Notes: generated by a model from the letters alone, not told the origin. Shown: positions 16,213-26,243, counted from the stretch's first letter. The stretch: DNA of 64,000 bases from Shewanella atlantica (GCF_003966265.1 NZ_RXNV01000006.1:62001-126000), one strand, 5' to 3'. Program-made: numbers and translations.

Positions 16213-17490
16213 CTACCTCTTTGGTAAGTAGACGCTAATCGCCACAGTCATGGCTAAGAAAACCGATGAGATCCACAAACAGGCCTCCAGCCCCGCGACC
16301 TGATAGACCCAGCCTGACAATATGGTGCCCAACAAACGACCCATGGCGTTGGCCATATAATAGAATCCCACATCGAGGGACACGCCATCGTCGCTGGCAT
16401 AGCTGACAATCAGGTAACTGTGTAGGGAGGAGTTAATTGCAAACACGCCGCCGAAGAGCAGTAAACCTGATATGAGGACTAACTGAGGCGAGCTAGAGGC
16501 ACTCATAAAGAGCGCGATCACTGCCGGGATCGCAGTTAATAAGCTCGCCCAGAGCAGCGCCGAACGACCATCGGGCACCTTAGAGTGATCATTCTGAAGG
16601 CCTCCTATATTACGCTGACGGCTTCCAATATTACGCTGACGGCTCCCGGTAATTCGCGGGGCCAGCGTCTGGATCCCGCCATAGGCGATCACCCACAGCG
16701 CCAGGAAGCCACCTACATAGTAGTGATCCCAGCCAAATTGACTGGCCAGATAGACCGGCAGAGCCACCACGAACCAGACATCTCTGGCCGCAAACAGAAA
16801 CAGTCTTGCGGCGGATAAGATGTTGATGCTGCGACTCTTGGAGAAAATTTCACTGAACTTAGGTTTGATCTTGGCTTTACCCAGGTCTTTCTTAAGCTTC
16901 ACTATGCTAAAGAGCCAGACCAGGACGAGTACTGCGGCCATTATCCCAATGGCTCCGGTGAAACCGAATAAGGATAGCAATGCACCACCTAAGAAGAAGC
17001 CTGCCCCCTTGAGGGCATTCTTAGAACCGGTGAGGCGTGCCACCCATATATAGAGTTTCTCCTGCTCACCATTTCCGTACTGACCAGAAGTGACCAGCAA
17101 CTTAATCGAGCTCTTGGCACTCATCTTATTGAGATCTTTAGCTATACCGGACAGACCCTGTGCGGCCATGACCCAGGCTATGGTCAGCATAGAAGTGGGC
17201 ACGAGCAGCATGGCCAGGGCGAGCACTTGCATACCAAGCCCCAGGTTCATGGTGCGATTCAGCCCTAGGCACGCCCCCAGATAGCCACCGACTAAGTTAG
17301 TGACGACACCGAAGATCTCATAGAAGAGAAACAACATGGCTATCGCCAGCGGCGAGTAACCGAGCTGATGAAAGTGCAATACCACCAGCATACGCAGCGC
17401 ACCATCGGTGAGGGTAAACACCCAGTAGTTACCGGTCACGATCAAGTATTGTCTGACCTGCTCCGGCAATGCCTTAATACTGGCTAACAT
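16213..17490 (-). CDS. arsJ: ArsJ, 1-arseno-3-phosphoglycerate exporter (MFS)
   Basis: 425 residues from ATG 17490, preceded by AGGAGAGTT. An in-frame TTG further upstream is less likely. Major facilitator superfamily, about twelve helices. The N-terminal VRQYLIVTGNYWVFTLTDGA and LRMLVVLHFHQLGYSPLAIA stretches are typical of ArsJ. ArsJ extrudes the unstable organoarsenical made when GAPDH uses arsenate in place of phosphate, and the GAPDH gene lies immediately upstream. Residues about 281-294 contain a doubled GSRQRNI in the cytoplasmic loop, from a 21-bp tandem duplication. Last gene of arsR-acr3-gapdh-arsJ. Confidence 0.92.
   Translation of the reverse strand: MLASIKALPEQVRQYLIVTGNYWVFTLTDGALRMLVVLHFHQLGYSPLAIAMLFLFYEIFGVVTNLVGGYLGACLGLNRTMNLGLGMQVLALAMLLVPTSMLTIAWVMAAQGLSGIAKDLNKMSAKSSIKLLVTSGQYGNGEQEKLYIWVARLTGSKNALKGAGFFLGGALLSLFGFTGAIGIMAAVLVLVWLFSIVKLKKDLGKAKIKPKFSEIFSKSRSINILSAARLFLFAARDVWFVVALPVYLASQFGWDHYYVGGFLALWVIAYGGIQTLAPRITGSRQRNIGSRQRNIGGLQNDHSKVPDGRSALLWASLLTAIPAVIALFMSASSSPQLVLISGLLLFGGVFAINSSLHSYLIVSYASDDGVSLDVGFYYMANAMGRLLGTILSGWVYQVAGLEACLWISSVFLAMTVAISVYLPKR
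16607..16648. repeat. 21-bp tandem duplication within arsJ
   Basis: Units 16607-16627 and 16628-16648 are nearly identical and add seven residues (GSRQRNI twice) to a predicted loop without breaking the frame. Confidence 0.85.
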
Positions 17491-17593
17491 AACTCTCCTG
17501 AGTTCGAGGGGGTAGTTTCGAGGTTCGAGCAAAAAATTAAGCCTGTAAAGCTACAATCGAAAAGCCGCTATCGTAGCTTTCTTCGCCCTGTCT

Positions 17594-17628
17594 TGAGCTT
17601 AAGGCTTATTACTTACGACTTAAAACTC
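17594..17628 (-). repeat. Heptad-periodic tract after the GAPDH gene
   Basis: Read on the minus strand: GAGTTTT, AAGTCGT, AAGTAAT, AAGCCTT, AAGCTCA. These five 7-mers follow the pattern RAGYNNN and start two bases after the stop codon. It shares the 13-mer AGTTTTAAGTCGT with the tract at 26244-26299. Confidence 0.7.
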
Positions 17629-17630
17629 GT

Positions 17631-18641
17631 TCAACCTTTATCTGAGAGCCCGACCATGCGTGCGAGTTCCGCCGTGCGATTTGCATAGCCCCACTCGTTG
17701 TCATACCAGACATAGAGCTTCACCTGAGTGCCGTTAACCACCATGGTCGACGGCGCGTCTATGATGCTGGATCTTGGGTCGGTCTTATAATCCACTGAAA
17801 CCAATGGTCGCTCCTCATAGCCCAGAATACCTTTCAACTCCCCCTCGGCGGCCTGTTTAAGCAGGGCGTTTATCTCCTCTTCTGTAGTGGCATGCTCCAG
17901 CTCGAATACACAGTCGGTTATCGACGCATTTGCCAGCGGTACACGCACCGCGTGGCCATTAAGCTTACCCTTAAGCGCGGGGAAGATATGGGTGATGGCG
18001 GTTGCCGATCCGGTAGTGGTTGGAATAAGGCTCAGGCCACATGCCCTTGCACGGCGCAGATCTTTATGGGGGGCATCGAGAATCGTCTGAGTATTGGTGA
18101 TGTCATGGATAGTAGTCATGGACCCATGCTTGATACCAATCGTTTCATGTATCACTTTTACCACAGGTGCCAGACAGTTAGTGGTACAGGAAGCAGCCGT
18201 CACAATTGGATGAATAGCCTTATCATAGAGATGATGATTTACCCCCATGACCACATTCAACACTCCCTCCTCCTTGACCGGAGCCGTCACCACCACCCGC
18301 TTCACGCCCTGATCTAAATAGGCCTGCAGTAGTGCCTTAGTTTTCATGACACCCGAGGCTTCGATAACCAGATCGCAGCCGGACCAGTCGGTGTCGCCAA
18401 TATGCGAATCTTGAGTCGTGGCGATGCGTTTATCACCGATAAGTATTTCGCTCTCTTCACCTGTAGCCTCATGGTGCCAGCGACCATGAATCGAGTCGAA
18501 TGTCAGCAGGTGCGCCAGTGTCGCTGCATCACCTGCGGGGTCATTGATCTGCACAAACTCAACATCATCCCAATCCCAGGCGGCGCGAAGCGCTAAGCGT
18601 CCCATGCGGCCGAAACCATTGATACCTATCTTGATACTCAT
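17631..18641 (-). CDS. Arsenic-operon glyceraldehyde-3-phosphate dehydrogenase
   Basis: 336 residues, full-length type I GAPDH. The N-terminal NAD-binding [15 protein letters not shown], the catalytic Cys in [10 protein letters not shown] (about residue 150), and [10 protein letters not shown] near the C-terminus are all present. Its position between acr3 and arsJ shows the arsenic-resistance role. It converts glyceraldehyde-3-phosphate and arsenate to 1-arseno-3-phosphoglycerate, which ArsJ exports. A separate glycolytic GAPDH is expected elsewhere in the chromosome. A heptad repeat tract follows the stop. Confidence 0.93.
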   Translation of the reverse strand: MSIKIGINGFGRMGRLALRAAWDWDDVEFVQINDPAGDAATLAHLLTFDSIHGRWHHEATGEESEILIGDKRIATTQDSHIGDTDWSGCDLVIEASGVMKTKALLQAYLDQGVKRVVVTAPVKEEGVLNVVMGVNHHLYDKAIHPIVTAASCTTNCLAPVVKVIHETIGIKHGSMTTIHDITNTQTILDAPHKDLRRARACGLSLIPTTTGSATAITHIFPALKGKLNGHAVRVPLANASITDCVFELEHATTEEEINALLKQAAEGELKGILGYEERPLVSVDYKTDPRSSIIDAPSTMVVNGTQVKLYVWYDNEWGYANRTAELARMVGLSDKG

Positions 18642-18739
18642 ATTAAACCCTTAAATGTTATCTTCTCGCGTTCAGAGTGTGACGTGCTCTCCGCTGCCGG
18701 ACTCTTCTCAACCTGGCTAGCCAATCTATGACACCCTGC

Positions 18740-19786
18740 TTATGAAACCGCAGTATGTTCAGCTGTGTCATCTTCAAATTGTGCTCTATGACGATTGACA
18801 AATGCCACCAGTGACAGCATCACGGGTACCTCTACCAATACCCCGACAACAGTTGCCAATGCCGCCCCTGAGTGTAGTCCAAACAGTGAGATGGCGACCG
18901 CCACCGCAAGCTCGAAAAAGTTAGAGGTCGCAATCATACAAGCCGGAGCCGCCACCTTATGGGACAACTTAAGTTTTTTAGCCGCGTAGTAGGCGATAAA
19001 AAATATGCCGTAGGTCTGGATAAGCAGAGGAATGGCAATCAGCAGAATGTTTTGTGGCTCATTGAGGATAGTCTCGGCCTGAAAGCCAAACAGCAGGACA
19101 ACCGTCGCCAGCAGGCCTACAATCGACCAGGGCTTCAGGTTACCCACAAAGCGGGCAAGGGACTCGGGGTCACCATCGGACTCCAGCTTCCTGCGGGTCA
19201 ATACCCCGGCAACTAACGGCAGAACCACATAGAGAAATACCGACGAGAGCAGAGTCTCCCAAGGCACTTGAATATCACTGACCCCAAGCAAAAAGGCACA
19301 GATAGGGGCGAAGGCAACCACCATGATAAGGTCATTAACAGATACCTGCACCAAGGTATAGTTGGGATCGCCCTTCGTTAGCTGACTCCAGACAAACACC
19401 ATGGCGGTACAGGGGGCAACACCGAGTAAGATCATACCGGCGATATATTCGGTCGCCGTTTGTGGGTCAACCCACTCGACAAACAATACCTTAAAGAACA
19501 GCCAACCCAGCAGCGCCATGGTAAATGGTTTAATTAACCAGTTAACCACCAGCGTCAGTACCAAGCCTTTAGGGCTTTTTCTCACATCTTTGACGGCCGC
19601 GAAGTCTATCTGCACCATCATAGGGTAGATCATCACCCAGATAAGCACGGCAATGACTAAATTTACGTGCGCGTATTCAACCGCGGCAACGAGGGCAAAC
19701 ACATCCGGCATCAGGTTACCTAAGATCACCCCAAGGACAATTGCCAGTCCAACCCATACACTCAGATAACGCTCAAACAGTCCCAT
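18740..19786 (-). CDS. acr3: ACR3-type arsenite efflux permease
   Basis: 348 residues with about ten transmembrane helices. The conserved [20 protein letters not shown] (near residue 125) contains the Cys essential for As(III) transport in the ACR3 family, and the N-terminal [19 protein letters not shown] is typical. It exports arsenite using the proton motive force. It lies between arsR and the operon GAPDH. No arsC arsenate reductase is present in the operon. Confidence 0.93.
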   Translation of the reverse strand: MGLFERYLSVWVGLAIVLGVILGNLMPDVFALVAAVEYAHVNLVIAVLIWVMIYPMMVQIDFAAVKDVRKSPKGLVLTLVVNWLIKPFTMALLGWLFFKVLFVEWVDPQTATEYIAGMILLGVAPCTAMVFVWSQLTKGDPNYTLVQVSVNDLIMVVAFAPICAFLLGVSDIQVPWETLLSSVFLYVVLPLVAGVLTRRKLESDGDPESLARFVGNLKPWSIVGLLATVVLLFGFQAETILNEPQNILLIAIPLLIQTYGIFFIAYYAAKKLKLSHKVAAPACMIATSNFFELAVAVAISLFGLHSGAALATVVGVLVEVPVMLSLVAFVNRHRAQFEDDTAEHTAVS

Positions 19787-19853
19787 AATTTCTATCTCTC
19801 TTAATCTTGTATCTCATCTCGCGACACTAATGTCAGCAGGCTCTTACTTAAAG

Positions 19854-19996
19854 CTTACGGCTTACGGCTTAGGGCTTAAGGCTAATAGCTATCTGCTTCT
19901 TGAGGCTTCGCGGCTAAAGCCGCTCCTACACCTAGTGGACCTAAGCCGTAGCTTTTAGCTTTGAGCTTTTAGCTCGTGGCTCGCAACTCTAACTGC
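19854..19996 (-). repeat. Heptad-periodic tracts between arsR and acr3
   Basis: Four 7-mers of the type CTTANGG occupy 19854-19881. A second run at 19948-19989 reads on the minus strand GAGTTGC, GAGCCAC, GAGCTAA, AAGCTCA, AAGCTAA, AAGCTAC. The second run reaches the arsR stop codon. A 29-bp REP-like element sits between the two runs. Confidence 0.65.
19905..19933. repeat. REP-like element, copy 1
   Basis: 29 bases identical to 26207-26235, containing the palindrome GCGGCT-AA-AGCCGC followed by TCCTACACCT. It is located downstream of arsR. Confidence 0.85.
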
Positions 19997-20333
19997 AACT
20001 CTTAACACGCTCGGGTCTGTCACCCATCTTATTTAAGCGGGACAGCTCCTCCTCGATCAAGGCTCGATTAGCCGAGCAGGTTTCGTCGATAACCCGATTG
20101 ATCCATGTCGGGAGTGTCGGGTTCAAACGATAAAAGACCCACTGGCCCTGACGCCTGTCAGTAAGCAGGCCAAATTTTCTTAGTTGAGCCAGATGCCTGG
20201 AAACTTTTGGCTGGCTCTCTTCCAACGCCTGCATTAACTCACAGACGCAGAGCTCCTGCTCAGCCTGGATAAGGAGCAGACTGCGTAATCGGGTTTCATC
20301 ACTCAGGGCTTTAAATAGATCTAATGCGGTCAT
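19989..20333 (-). CDS. arsR: ArsR-family arsenic-responsive repressor
   Basis: 114 residues from ATG 20333 (a TTG four codons upstream is the alternative). Winged helix: FKALSDETRLRSLLLI, the metal-site box ELCVCELMQAL with a Cys-x-Cys pair (about residues 28-30), the recognition helix QPKVSRHLAQLRKFGLL, and the wing DRRQGQWVFYRL. The CVCEL pair and a C-terminal Cys are consistent with As(III) sensing. It represses its own operon until arsenite binds. A large inverted repeat upstream (20444-20479) is the likely operator. Confidence 0.92.
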   Translation of the reverse strand: MTALDLFKALSDETRLRSLLLIQAEQELCVCELMQALEESQPKVSRHLAQLRKFGLLTDRRQGQWVFYRLNPTLPTWINRVIDETCSANRALIEEELSRLNKMGDRPERVKSCS

Positions 20334-20443
20334 ATGTACTCTCAAAAAGCTACTCTCAAAAAACTACTCTAAAAAACTAATGTGAAAAAATTAATGTCAG
20401 AAAACTGATGTCAGAAAATGCGTCTTAAAAATAAAAGACAACA

Positions 20444-20479
20444 ATATGTGGATAAGCATATATACGATTATCCATATAT
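20444..20479. promoter_or_regulatory. Probable ArsR operator
   Basis: ATATGTGGATAA (20444-20455), a 12-base AT-rich spacer, then TTATCCATATAT (20468-20479): arms complementary at 11 of 12 positions. It lies 111-146 bases upstream of the arsR start in the only sizeable non-repetitive part of that spacer. Confidence 0.6.
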
Positions 20480-20599
20480 TCAAGGGTGTTTTTTAATTTT
20501 CTGATAAGAATTTTAAAGGTGGTGGTATAACCGTATGTTAATCAAGGGGGCCTCTGTAGCTGGGGCAATGATCATTTGGAAAAATAACTAAAAAGAAAA

Positions 20600-21100
20600 C
20601 TAGCAGCCGCTCGTCTCTATGGTTAACTGATATTCCCCACCAACTTCTATCGCCTGTTGATACCTTACCCAACAATTCTGATTGTCGTTGGAGTAGCCCC
20701 GGGGCATAAAATAGAGGCCGATGTTGCTGCCACTAGTGCGATTTCGCCAGATCCAATCATATTCGTCGGGATCGACAAACCCGGCTTCACCAAACTCAGC
20801 TTCGAGCAATTTTGACCAGGTTGAGCTAAATTCGGCTTTAGGGTAACCATAGACGCTTTTTACTGTCACATTACCCAGATCGACATCGACTTCACTGTTT
20901 TGCTCTAATCCTTGTATCAATGCCTTGGAATGGAGCAGAAGCACTTCGGAGGCCACAGCAGCTTTCATTCCCTGTACTGTCGAGATACGCGCGTCATTTT
21001 GTAAATTAATAAACTTAGGCGCCGCTGTCACAGCAAGTATGCCCAGGATGATGATAACCACCACGAGCTCTATAAGAGTAAAACCTGAAGACCTGTTCAT
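20600..21100 (-). CDS. Orphan MSHA-type pilin
   Basis: 166 residues. The prepilin leader is MNRSSG, with cleavage before the Phe of [10 protein letters not shown], then the pilin helix ending [14 protein letters not shown]. This is virtually the same first 45 residues as the two mshA genes in the pilus operon. The globular part differs (VYGYPKAEFSSTW, a Cys pair with the last Cys at the C-terminus). It stands alone 32 kb from the operon. It may be an alternative or minor pilin assembled by the Msh machine, or a donor for recombination. PilD-type processing is expected. Confidence 0.88.
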   Translation of the reverse strand: MNRSSGFTLIELVVVIIILGILAVTAAPKFINLQNDARISTVQGMKAAVASEVLLLHSKALIQGLEQNSEVDVDLGNVTVKSVYGYPKAEFSSTWSKLLEAEFGEAGFVDPDEYDWIWRNRTSGSNIGLYFMPRGYSNDNQNCWVRYQQAIEVGGEYQLTIETSGC

Positions 21101-21255
21101 ATGAACTCCTTACCGATATCCTATAAAAGATCATCCCGGTACTCTGCTCTCACAAACAAGACTCTCCTCTATAGAAGAGTCGATATTAAACAACGTGTCG
21201 GGAACCAGCTTTAAATCGAATTCAGCCGATCTCCCGGACAGTTATTTTCGGTCAG

Positions 21256-22596
21256 TTAATTACCCGCGATTTTCATATCGCTGAGTAAAATACCACCGGT
21301 ACGTATCGATGAACGCAGATCGCGATCTTTACTCACCGCAACAATATTTTGGTACATATCTTTCAGGTTACCCGCTATGGTGATCTCCTCAACAGGATAT
21401 AGAATCACACCGTTTTCAACGTAAAAACCTGCAGCGCCGCGAGAATAATCACCTGTAACCGCATTAACGCCTTGACCCATCACCTCAGTCACAATTAGGC
21501 CGGTTCCCATCTCTTTGACCAGCTCATCGAACGTCTGGCCCGTATGCGACAGCGTCCAGTTGTAGATACCGCCGGCATGACCGGTATTTTTCAGCCCCAG
21601 TTTACGGGCCGAATAGCTGGTTAGCAGGTAGGTCGATAAAATACCGCTATCGATAATATGCCTCTCTTGAGTCGCGACGCCTTCACTGTCGTAATTTGCG
21701 CTGGCTAACGCCCCTTTCAAATGAGGTTGCTCTTCGATACTGAACCAGTCAGGGAACAACTTAGTATCGATAGAGTCGAGCAGGAAGCTCGACTTTCTGT
21801 ATAAACTGCTACCACTGATCGCACCGACCAGATGACTGATTAGGCCCGTCGCAATTTCCGGTGCCAACAACACAGGCAACTCTGTCGTGGCAATTTTTCT
21901 GCTACCCAAACGACTCAGGGTCTTCTCGGAGGCTTTTCTGCCTACCTCTTCAGGCGACAACAGATCTCCAAACTTTCTCGCGATCGTGTAATCATAATCA
22001 CGTTGCATATTGCCATCGGTTTCACCAATAACCACACAGCTCAGGCTGTAGCGAGAGCTTGAGTAGCCATGAAGGAAACCATGACTATTACCATAAACCT
22101 TCAGGCCGGTGTGAGCATTGGCACTGGCACCGTCTGAATTAGTGATCCGGCTATCGACACTCAAGGCCGCCTCTTCAGAACGCGCCGCCAAATCGGTCAG
22201 CTCATCGGCAGATATATCCTGGGGATGGAATAGATCCAGATCCGGAAACTCGGTCGCCATTAGCTCTGCTTCGGCTAAACCATTATAGGGATCGGACGAG
22301 GTAAATTTGGCAATATCATCGGCGGCTTTTACCGCTTGCTTAATAGCATCCGGACTCAGATCTGAAGTGGATGAACTTCCCTTACAACCATCACGGAACA
22401 GGGTAATACCTAGCGCACCATCTTTGTTAAACTCAACCGTTTCGACTTCCTTCAGCCGAGTAGAAACCGATAAGCCTTGTTGTTTACTTATGGCAACTTC
22501 AGCAGCCGTTGTCCCCAGTTCTTTTGCATAATCAAGGGCCATAGATACGGCGTCTTTTAATGAATTCAATTCAATGTCAGTGCTAGGTGTAGTCAC
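21256..22596 (-). CDS. pmbA: TldE/PmbA, metalloprotease subunit
   Basis: 446 residues, the family's usual length. [19 protein letters not shown] at the N-terminus and the C-terminal [20 protein letters not shown] then GNLKDM are diagnostic. PmbA (TldE) lacks the zinc motif and pairs with TldD, encoded at 31139-32587, to form the TldD/E protease. In E. coli that protease matures microcin B17 and degrades CcdA. It is divergent from yjgA/darP, a common arrangement in gammaproteobacteria. Confidence 0.95.
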   Translation of the reverse strand: MTTPSTDIELNSLKDAVSMALDYAKELGTTAAEVAISKQQGLSVSTRLKEVETVEFNKDGALGITLFRDGCKGSSSTSDLSPDAIKQAVKAADDIAKFTSSDPYNGLAEAELMATEFPDLDLFHPQDISADELTDLAARSEEAALSVDSRITNSDGASANAHTGLKVYGNSHGFLHGYSSSRYSLSCVVIGETDGNMQRDYDYTIARKFGDLLSPEEVGRKASEKTLSRLGSRKIATTELPVLLAPEIATGLISHLVGAISGSSLYRKSSFLLDSIDTKLFPDWFSIEEQPHLKGALASANYDSEGVATQERHIIDSGILSTYLLTSYSARKLGLKNTGHAGGIYNWTLSHTGQTFDELVKEMGTGLIVTEVMGQGVNAVTGDYSRGAAGFYVENGVILYPVEEITIAGNLKDMYQNIVAVSKDRDLRSSIRTGGILLSDMKIAGN

Positions 22597-22827
22597 AAAT
22601 CTGCTCTTTTGTTATCTGGAATACCTTAAGCATAACAAACCCAATTCCCAATCACATTAAATAACTGCCGAAGCCCGCTCTGTGCCGGTTAATTAGAGTA
22701 AGTGAAGCGGATGCCGATGATATAGGACCAGGATACCTAAGCTCATCACAGTATCTGATAGGAAGAGATAGGCGATTTTCTCCTGAAATGTTATTATTAA
22801 CTCAGTTTATGTAAGAGATTTTTTTAA

Positions 22828-23367
22828 ATGAAAATAGTCGGTGATTCAGAACACTTTAAACAGCCCTTTGACCATGATGAAGAATATGTCAGCAGAGCTG
22901 AAACAAAACGTGAAATAGCGATTTACCAAGAACTTGGTACCAAGCTGGTTGCATTGAGTAAAAGTCAAATTGTTAAGTTAGATTTGGATGAACTTTTATT
23001 TGATAATGTAATGAAAACAAAGACGATTAAAATCAATACTGAAGCCTATCGTCGTCAGTTACAGTTTATTGGCAAGATCATGCGCAATGTCGATATTGAA
23101 GCATTACAGCTCGATATTAAGAATGTGCTGAATCAAAACAGTAACGAAAGCGCGAAGCTTAATGTTGCCGAGAAACTGAAAGAGCAACTGCTCACTGAGG
23201 GCGATACTGCCGTTCAAAACCTGCTCGAGAAGCACCCTCAATTAGAGAGACAGAAGTTACGTCAACTTATCCGTCAGTCAAAGAAAGAGCTGGATAAGAA
23301 ACCCGACGAGGCTTCAAAATCTTCAATCGAGCTGGTCAAATACTTACGAAGTGAGATATCTGAATAA
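22828..23367 (+). CDS. darP: DarP/YjgA, 50S ribosome assembly factor
   Basis: 179 residues, highly charged and helical: SRAETKREIAIYQELG, then ALSKSQIVKLDLDE, and a C-terminal RQKLRQLIRQSKKE. It matches the DUF615/YjgA family, now called DarP, which binds the maturing large ribosomal subunit. Divergent partner pmbA is the standard neighbour. Start ATG 22828. Confidence 0.93.
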   Translation: MKIVGDSEHFKQPFDHDEEYVSRAETKREIAIYQELGTKLVALSKSQIVKLDLDELLFDNVMKTKTIKINTEAYRRQLQFIGKIMRNVDIEALQLDIKNVLNQNSNESAKLNVAEKLKEQLLTEGDTAVQNLLEKHPQLERQKLRQLIRQSKKELDKKPDEASKSSIELVKYLRSEISE

Positions 23368-23452
23368 CCTGCTGACTCAGTAAAGTTAATCAATATTAAA
23401 AACTCTAACTGTATTTCGTTTATGCCCTTTTTGCGTCACAAGGATGTTGCTT

Positions 23453-26065
23453 ATGCGACTGATAAAAACTGCTTTTGCCCTCCCTTTATCCCTGTTGCTT
23501 CTATCTTCGCTGGGGGGCTGTAATGGCTCTTCCGATGATAGCGGTGGAGAGAATACCGGCGAGTACGCCCTCTCACTGAGCTATAAAACGGTTGTCGACG
23601 GCAAATGCGCCGAAGCGACCAACGAGTTGAGTTTTGCCAATAACGCCAGTATCTGTGCTGTGGCTAAGCTAACTCAGGGAGGCAGTAACAGTAATGGTGG
23701 TTTAATCAGTTTCAGTGCAAGTCTGGGCGAGCTGACGCCAGCAACTAAGCTGACTAACAGTTCAGGGATTGCCGAAGTCATATTGGGTAATGCTCAGGCC
23801 TCACTAGGCGCCGGAACGCTGACCGCACAATTCGATACCAAGTCGGCAGATAATAATATCCTTGCTGTTACTCGTAACTATGAGTTTATCGACAGTGGCA
23901 TTCCGGATGAAGATACCCCTAAGATCAGCGCCAGCATCATTAACGGTGCAGCTACTGTCACTCAGTTTAAGGTCGACGAAACAGTACAGCTTCAGGCACA
24001 GTTCTTAGACAGCTCAAGCCAGGGCATCGCTCAGCAGATTGTCACCTTTAGCGCGGGAAGCACCACACTCAATCCGAACACGGCGCTCACTAACGAGCAG
24101 GGCATTGCACAGGTCAGTTACACTCCATCGGAGGGTGAACTAGGTGCAGCCAGCCTGAACGTCTCTTTGAGCTATAAAGATCAAGGCTATCAGGTAAGCA
24201 GTCTGTATGAAGTGCTCCCAGCCAATGCGATTGGTGATGACGGCGTCCTTAAACTGGGACACTTTGATGCTAACAATAATTTCATTGAAGATGAGCTGGG
24301 CACTACGCTTACTCTGGTCGATGGTAAATATCGTATCAGCGCGGGTGGTAGTTTCGGCATTACGGCAACCTTAGTCAGCATGGCCGACGACGGCAGCATT
24401 AGCCGGGTACAGACCCCCTCATCGATAAGCTTTAGCTCCGATTGTGTTACCAGCAATAACGCTAGCCTGGATACCCCGGTCACGACACTATCGGGTAGCG
24501 CCAGTTCAACTTTCCAGGATACCAGCTGTAGCGGTAACAGCGAACGTGACGATCAGATAATTGCGACGACTCAGGCGGGTAATCAGACCCTGACTGCTAA
24601 CCTGCCATTCACCCTGGAGCGTCAAACGCTGGCCAGCTTGAGCTTCGTATCGGCAGAGCCTAAAAATATCCGTATCAAGGGCGCAGGCGGCACCGGCAGC
24701 ACAGAATCCTCTCTGGTAACCTTTAAGGTCACAAGCTCTAACGGCCAGCCTGCAGCGCAGCAGGCCGTTAAATTTACTCTCGACACTGTCGTCGGTGGAT
24801 TAAGCTTCTCAAACGGCGCGGCCATCACCGAGAGCCTGACGAACTCACAGGGTGTGGCTAGTATTCGCGTTCTGGCCGGCACCATGCCGACCCCGGTACG
24901 TGTCCTTGCCTCGGCTACCGATAGTGACACAGGTGATACCATCACCAGCCAGTCTGAGCAGCTAACCGTCAACACCGGCCTGCCGCAACAGCTGGGCTTC
25001 AGTATATCGACCAGCATGTTTAACCCGGAAGCCGGTGATTTTAACGGTGAGAAGGTTACCCTTACCGCTTTCGCTTCTGATAGCTTCGGTAACCCGGCAC
25101 CCGATGACACCACCATCAACTTTACCAGCGAAGGTGGCCAGATAGTTCCCAGCTGTTTAACCGTTAACGGCAGCTGTAGCGTCGAGTGGACATCGGCGAA
25201 CCCAAGGGTTCCGGATCATCGCATCACAGTGCTGGCTTATGCGCTGGGACATGAGACCTTCTTCGATACTAACGGCAACAACATCTTCGATGATAAAGAT
25301 GGTTCTGTTATTCAGAATGCTTGTCTTGCGAGTGATGGCTCTCCGGTCACATGCTCGGGCAATGGGATGGATATAGAGACTTACCATTCTAATGGCTTTA
25401 GCGACTTAGGCGATGCCTTCCGTGACGATGATGAAAGCTTTAAGCATTCTGAAGGTGAAAAATATTTCAATACTGAAAACAGTAATAAATACGAAGAGGG
25501 AGATGAAATGTTTAACGGCCCTCAATGCGAAGGTCTGCAGTGCGGTACAGAACAAGCTAATAAGACCTATATCCGTAAGGCGTTGGTTATGACCATGTCA
25601 GGCTCTACTGCTAACTTCATCATCTTACAGAGTGGAACCGTTGTTTATAATCCGGCTAAGGGCATAAATTCACTGGGTGAATTGGAGATCGCAAATGGAG
25701 GCTCCGCCTCTTTGAGTATCAGATTCTTCGATAGTGCCTATCAGATCATGCCAGCTAATACTTCGTTGGATGTTGAAAGTACTGAAGGTGAGTTAATATT
25801 TAACCCGTTTACGGTTCCTAATACTACTTATGGTTGCCAGATCAAAGGGGCATCCCAGTTAGACCTAAATGGTAAAGCTATTCCATTATGTGATATCTCA
25901 TTAGGTAAAGAGGATGGAGTTTATGGTAGCTCAACTGGCTTTAGCCTCATCAATAATATTGAAGCGGGTGAGCCGGATAAAAGTGCCTTTATTACCATAG
26001 ATGTCAAAACACCAAAAGGAATTGAGTCAGGCATGAGCTTCAATATCTTGCTAAAAGGCTCCTGA
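23453..26065 (+). CDS. Ig-like-domain surface lipoprotein
   Basis: 870 residues from ATG 23453, preceded by AAGGA at eight bases. An upstream ATG at 23444 overlaps that ribosome site. The lipobox is LGGC (Cys near residue 22) followed by a Gly/Ser/Asp linker. At least four Big_1 (invasin-type) immunoglobulin-like repeats follow, each with a strand ending like GIAQVSYTPS, GVASIRVLAG or SGIAEVILG. Residues about 600-700 are Asp/Glu/Asn-rich (DTNGNNIFDDKDG), with paired Cys, and could bind calcium. The role is probably adhesion or surface structure. A terminator follows. No secretion partner is nearby. Confidence 0.78.
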   Translation: MRLIKTAFALPLSLLLLSSLGGCNGSSDDSGGENTGEYALSLSYKTVVDGKCAEATNELSFANNASICAVAKLTQGGSNSNGGLISFSASLGELTPATKLTNSSGIAEVILGNAQASLGAGTLTAQFDTKSADNNILAVTRNYEFIDSGIPDEDTPKISASIINGAATVTQFKVDETVQLQAQFLDSSSQGIAQQIVTFSAGSTTLNPNTALTNEQGIAQVSYTPSEGELGAASLNVSLSYKDQGYQVSSLYEVLPANAIGDDGVLKLGHFDANNNFIEDELGTTLTLVDGKYRISAGGSFGITATLVSMADDGSISRVQTPSSISFSSDCVTSNNASLDTPVTTLSGSASSTFQDTSCSGNSERDDQIIATTQAGNQTLTANLPFTLERQTLASLSFVSAEPKNIRIKGAGGTGSTESSLVTFKVTSSNGQPAAQQAVKFTLDTVVGGLSFSNGAAITESLTNSQGVASIRVLAGTMPTPVRVLASATDSDTGDTITSQSEQLTVNTGLPQQLGFSISTSMFNPEAGDFNGEKVTLTAFASDSFGNPAPDDTTINFTSEGGQIVPSCLTVNGSCSVEWTSANPRVPDHRITVLAYALGHETFFDTNGNNIFDDKDGSVIQNACLASDGSPVTCSGNGMDIETYHSNGFSDLGDAFRDDDESFKHSEGEKYFNTENSNKYEEGDEMFNGPQCEGLQCGTEQANKTYIRKALVMTMSGSTANFIILQSGTVVYNPAKGINSLGELEIANGGSASLSIRFFDSAYQIMPANTSLDVESTEGELIFNPFTVPNTTYGCQIKGASQLDLNGKAIPLCDISLGKEDGVYGSSTGFSLINNIEAGEPDKSAFITIDVKTPKGIESGMSFNILLKGS

Positions 26066-26104
26066 TAAAACCCTCAACCTATTTCAGTACAAAACATGCC
26101 GATC

Positions 26105-26144
26105 AAAAAAGCCCACTCAGATAGTTAATCTGAGTGAGCTTTCT
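26105..26144. terminator. Bidirectional terminator
   Basis: A 15-bp stem with one mismatch (left arm 26108-26122, right arm 26128-26142), loop AGTTA, with A run before and T run after. It serves the Ig-like gene and faces the convergent ABC-2 operon. Confidence 0.8.
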
Positions 26145-26206
26145 TGTGTCTAGAACGATCGGATTAATGACTTTTACTTACGGCTTATCACTATCCGCTT
26201 CTCGAA

Positions 26207-26235
26207 GCTTCGCGGCTAAAGCCGCTCCTACACCT
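26207..26235. repeat. REP-like element, copy 2
   Basis: Identical over 29 bases to 19905-19933, with the palindrome GCGGCT-AA-AGCCGC. It lies just past the end of the ABC-2 operon, beside a heptad tract, as copy 1 does. Confidence 0.85.
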
Positions 26236-26243
26236 CGCGGCTG

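Noticed and set aside
15913..16227. 104-codon plus-strand frame
   Set aside because: It crosses the presumed dispersed element and the arsenic-operon terminator, and the product has no recognisable features.
24622..25119. 165-codon antisense frame within the Ig-like lipoprotein
   Set aside because: Reverse complement of repetitive Ig-like coding sequence; no start signal.
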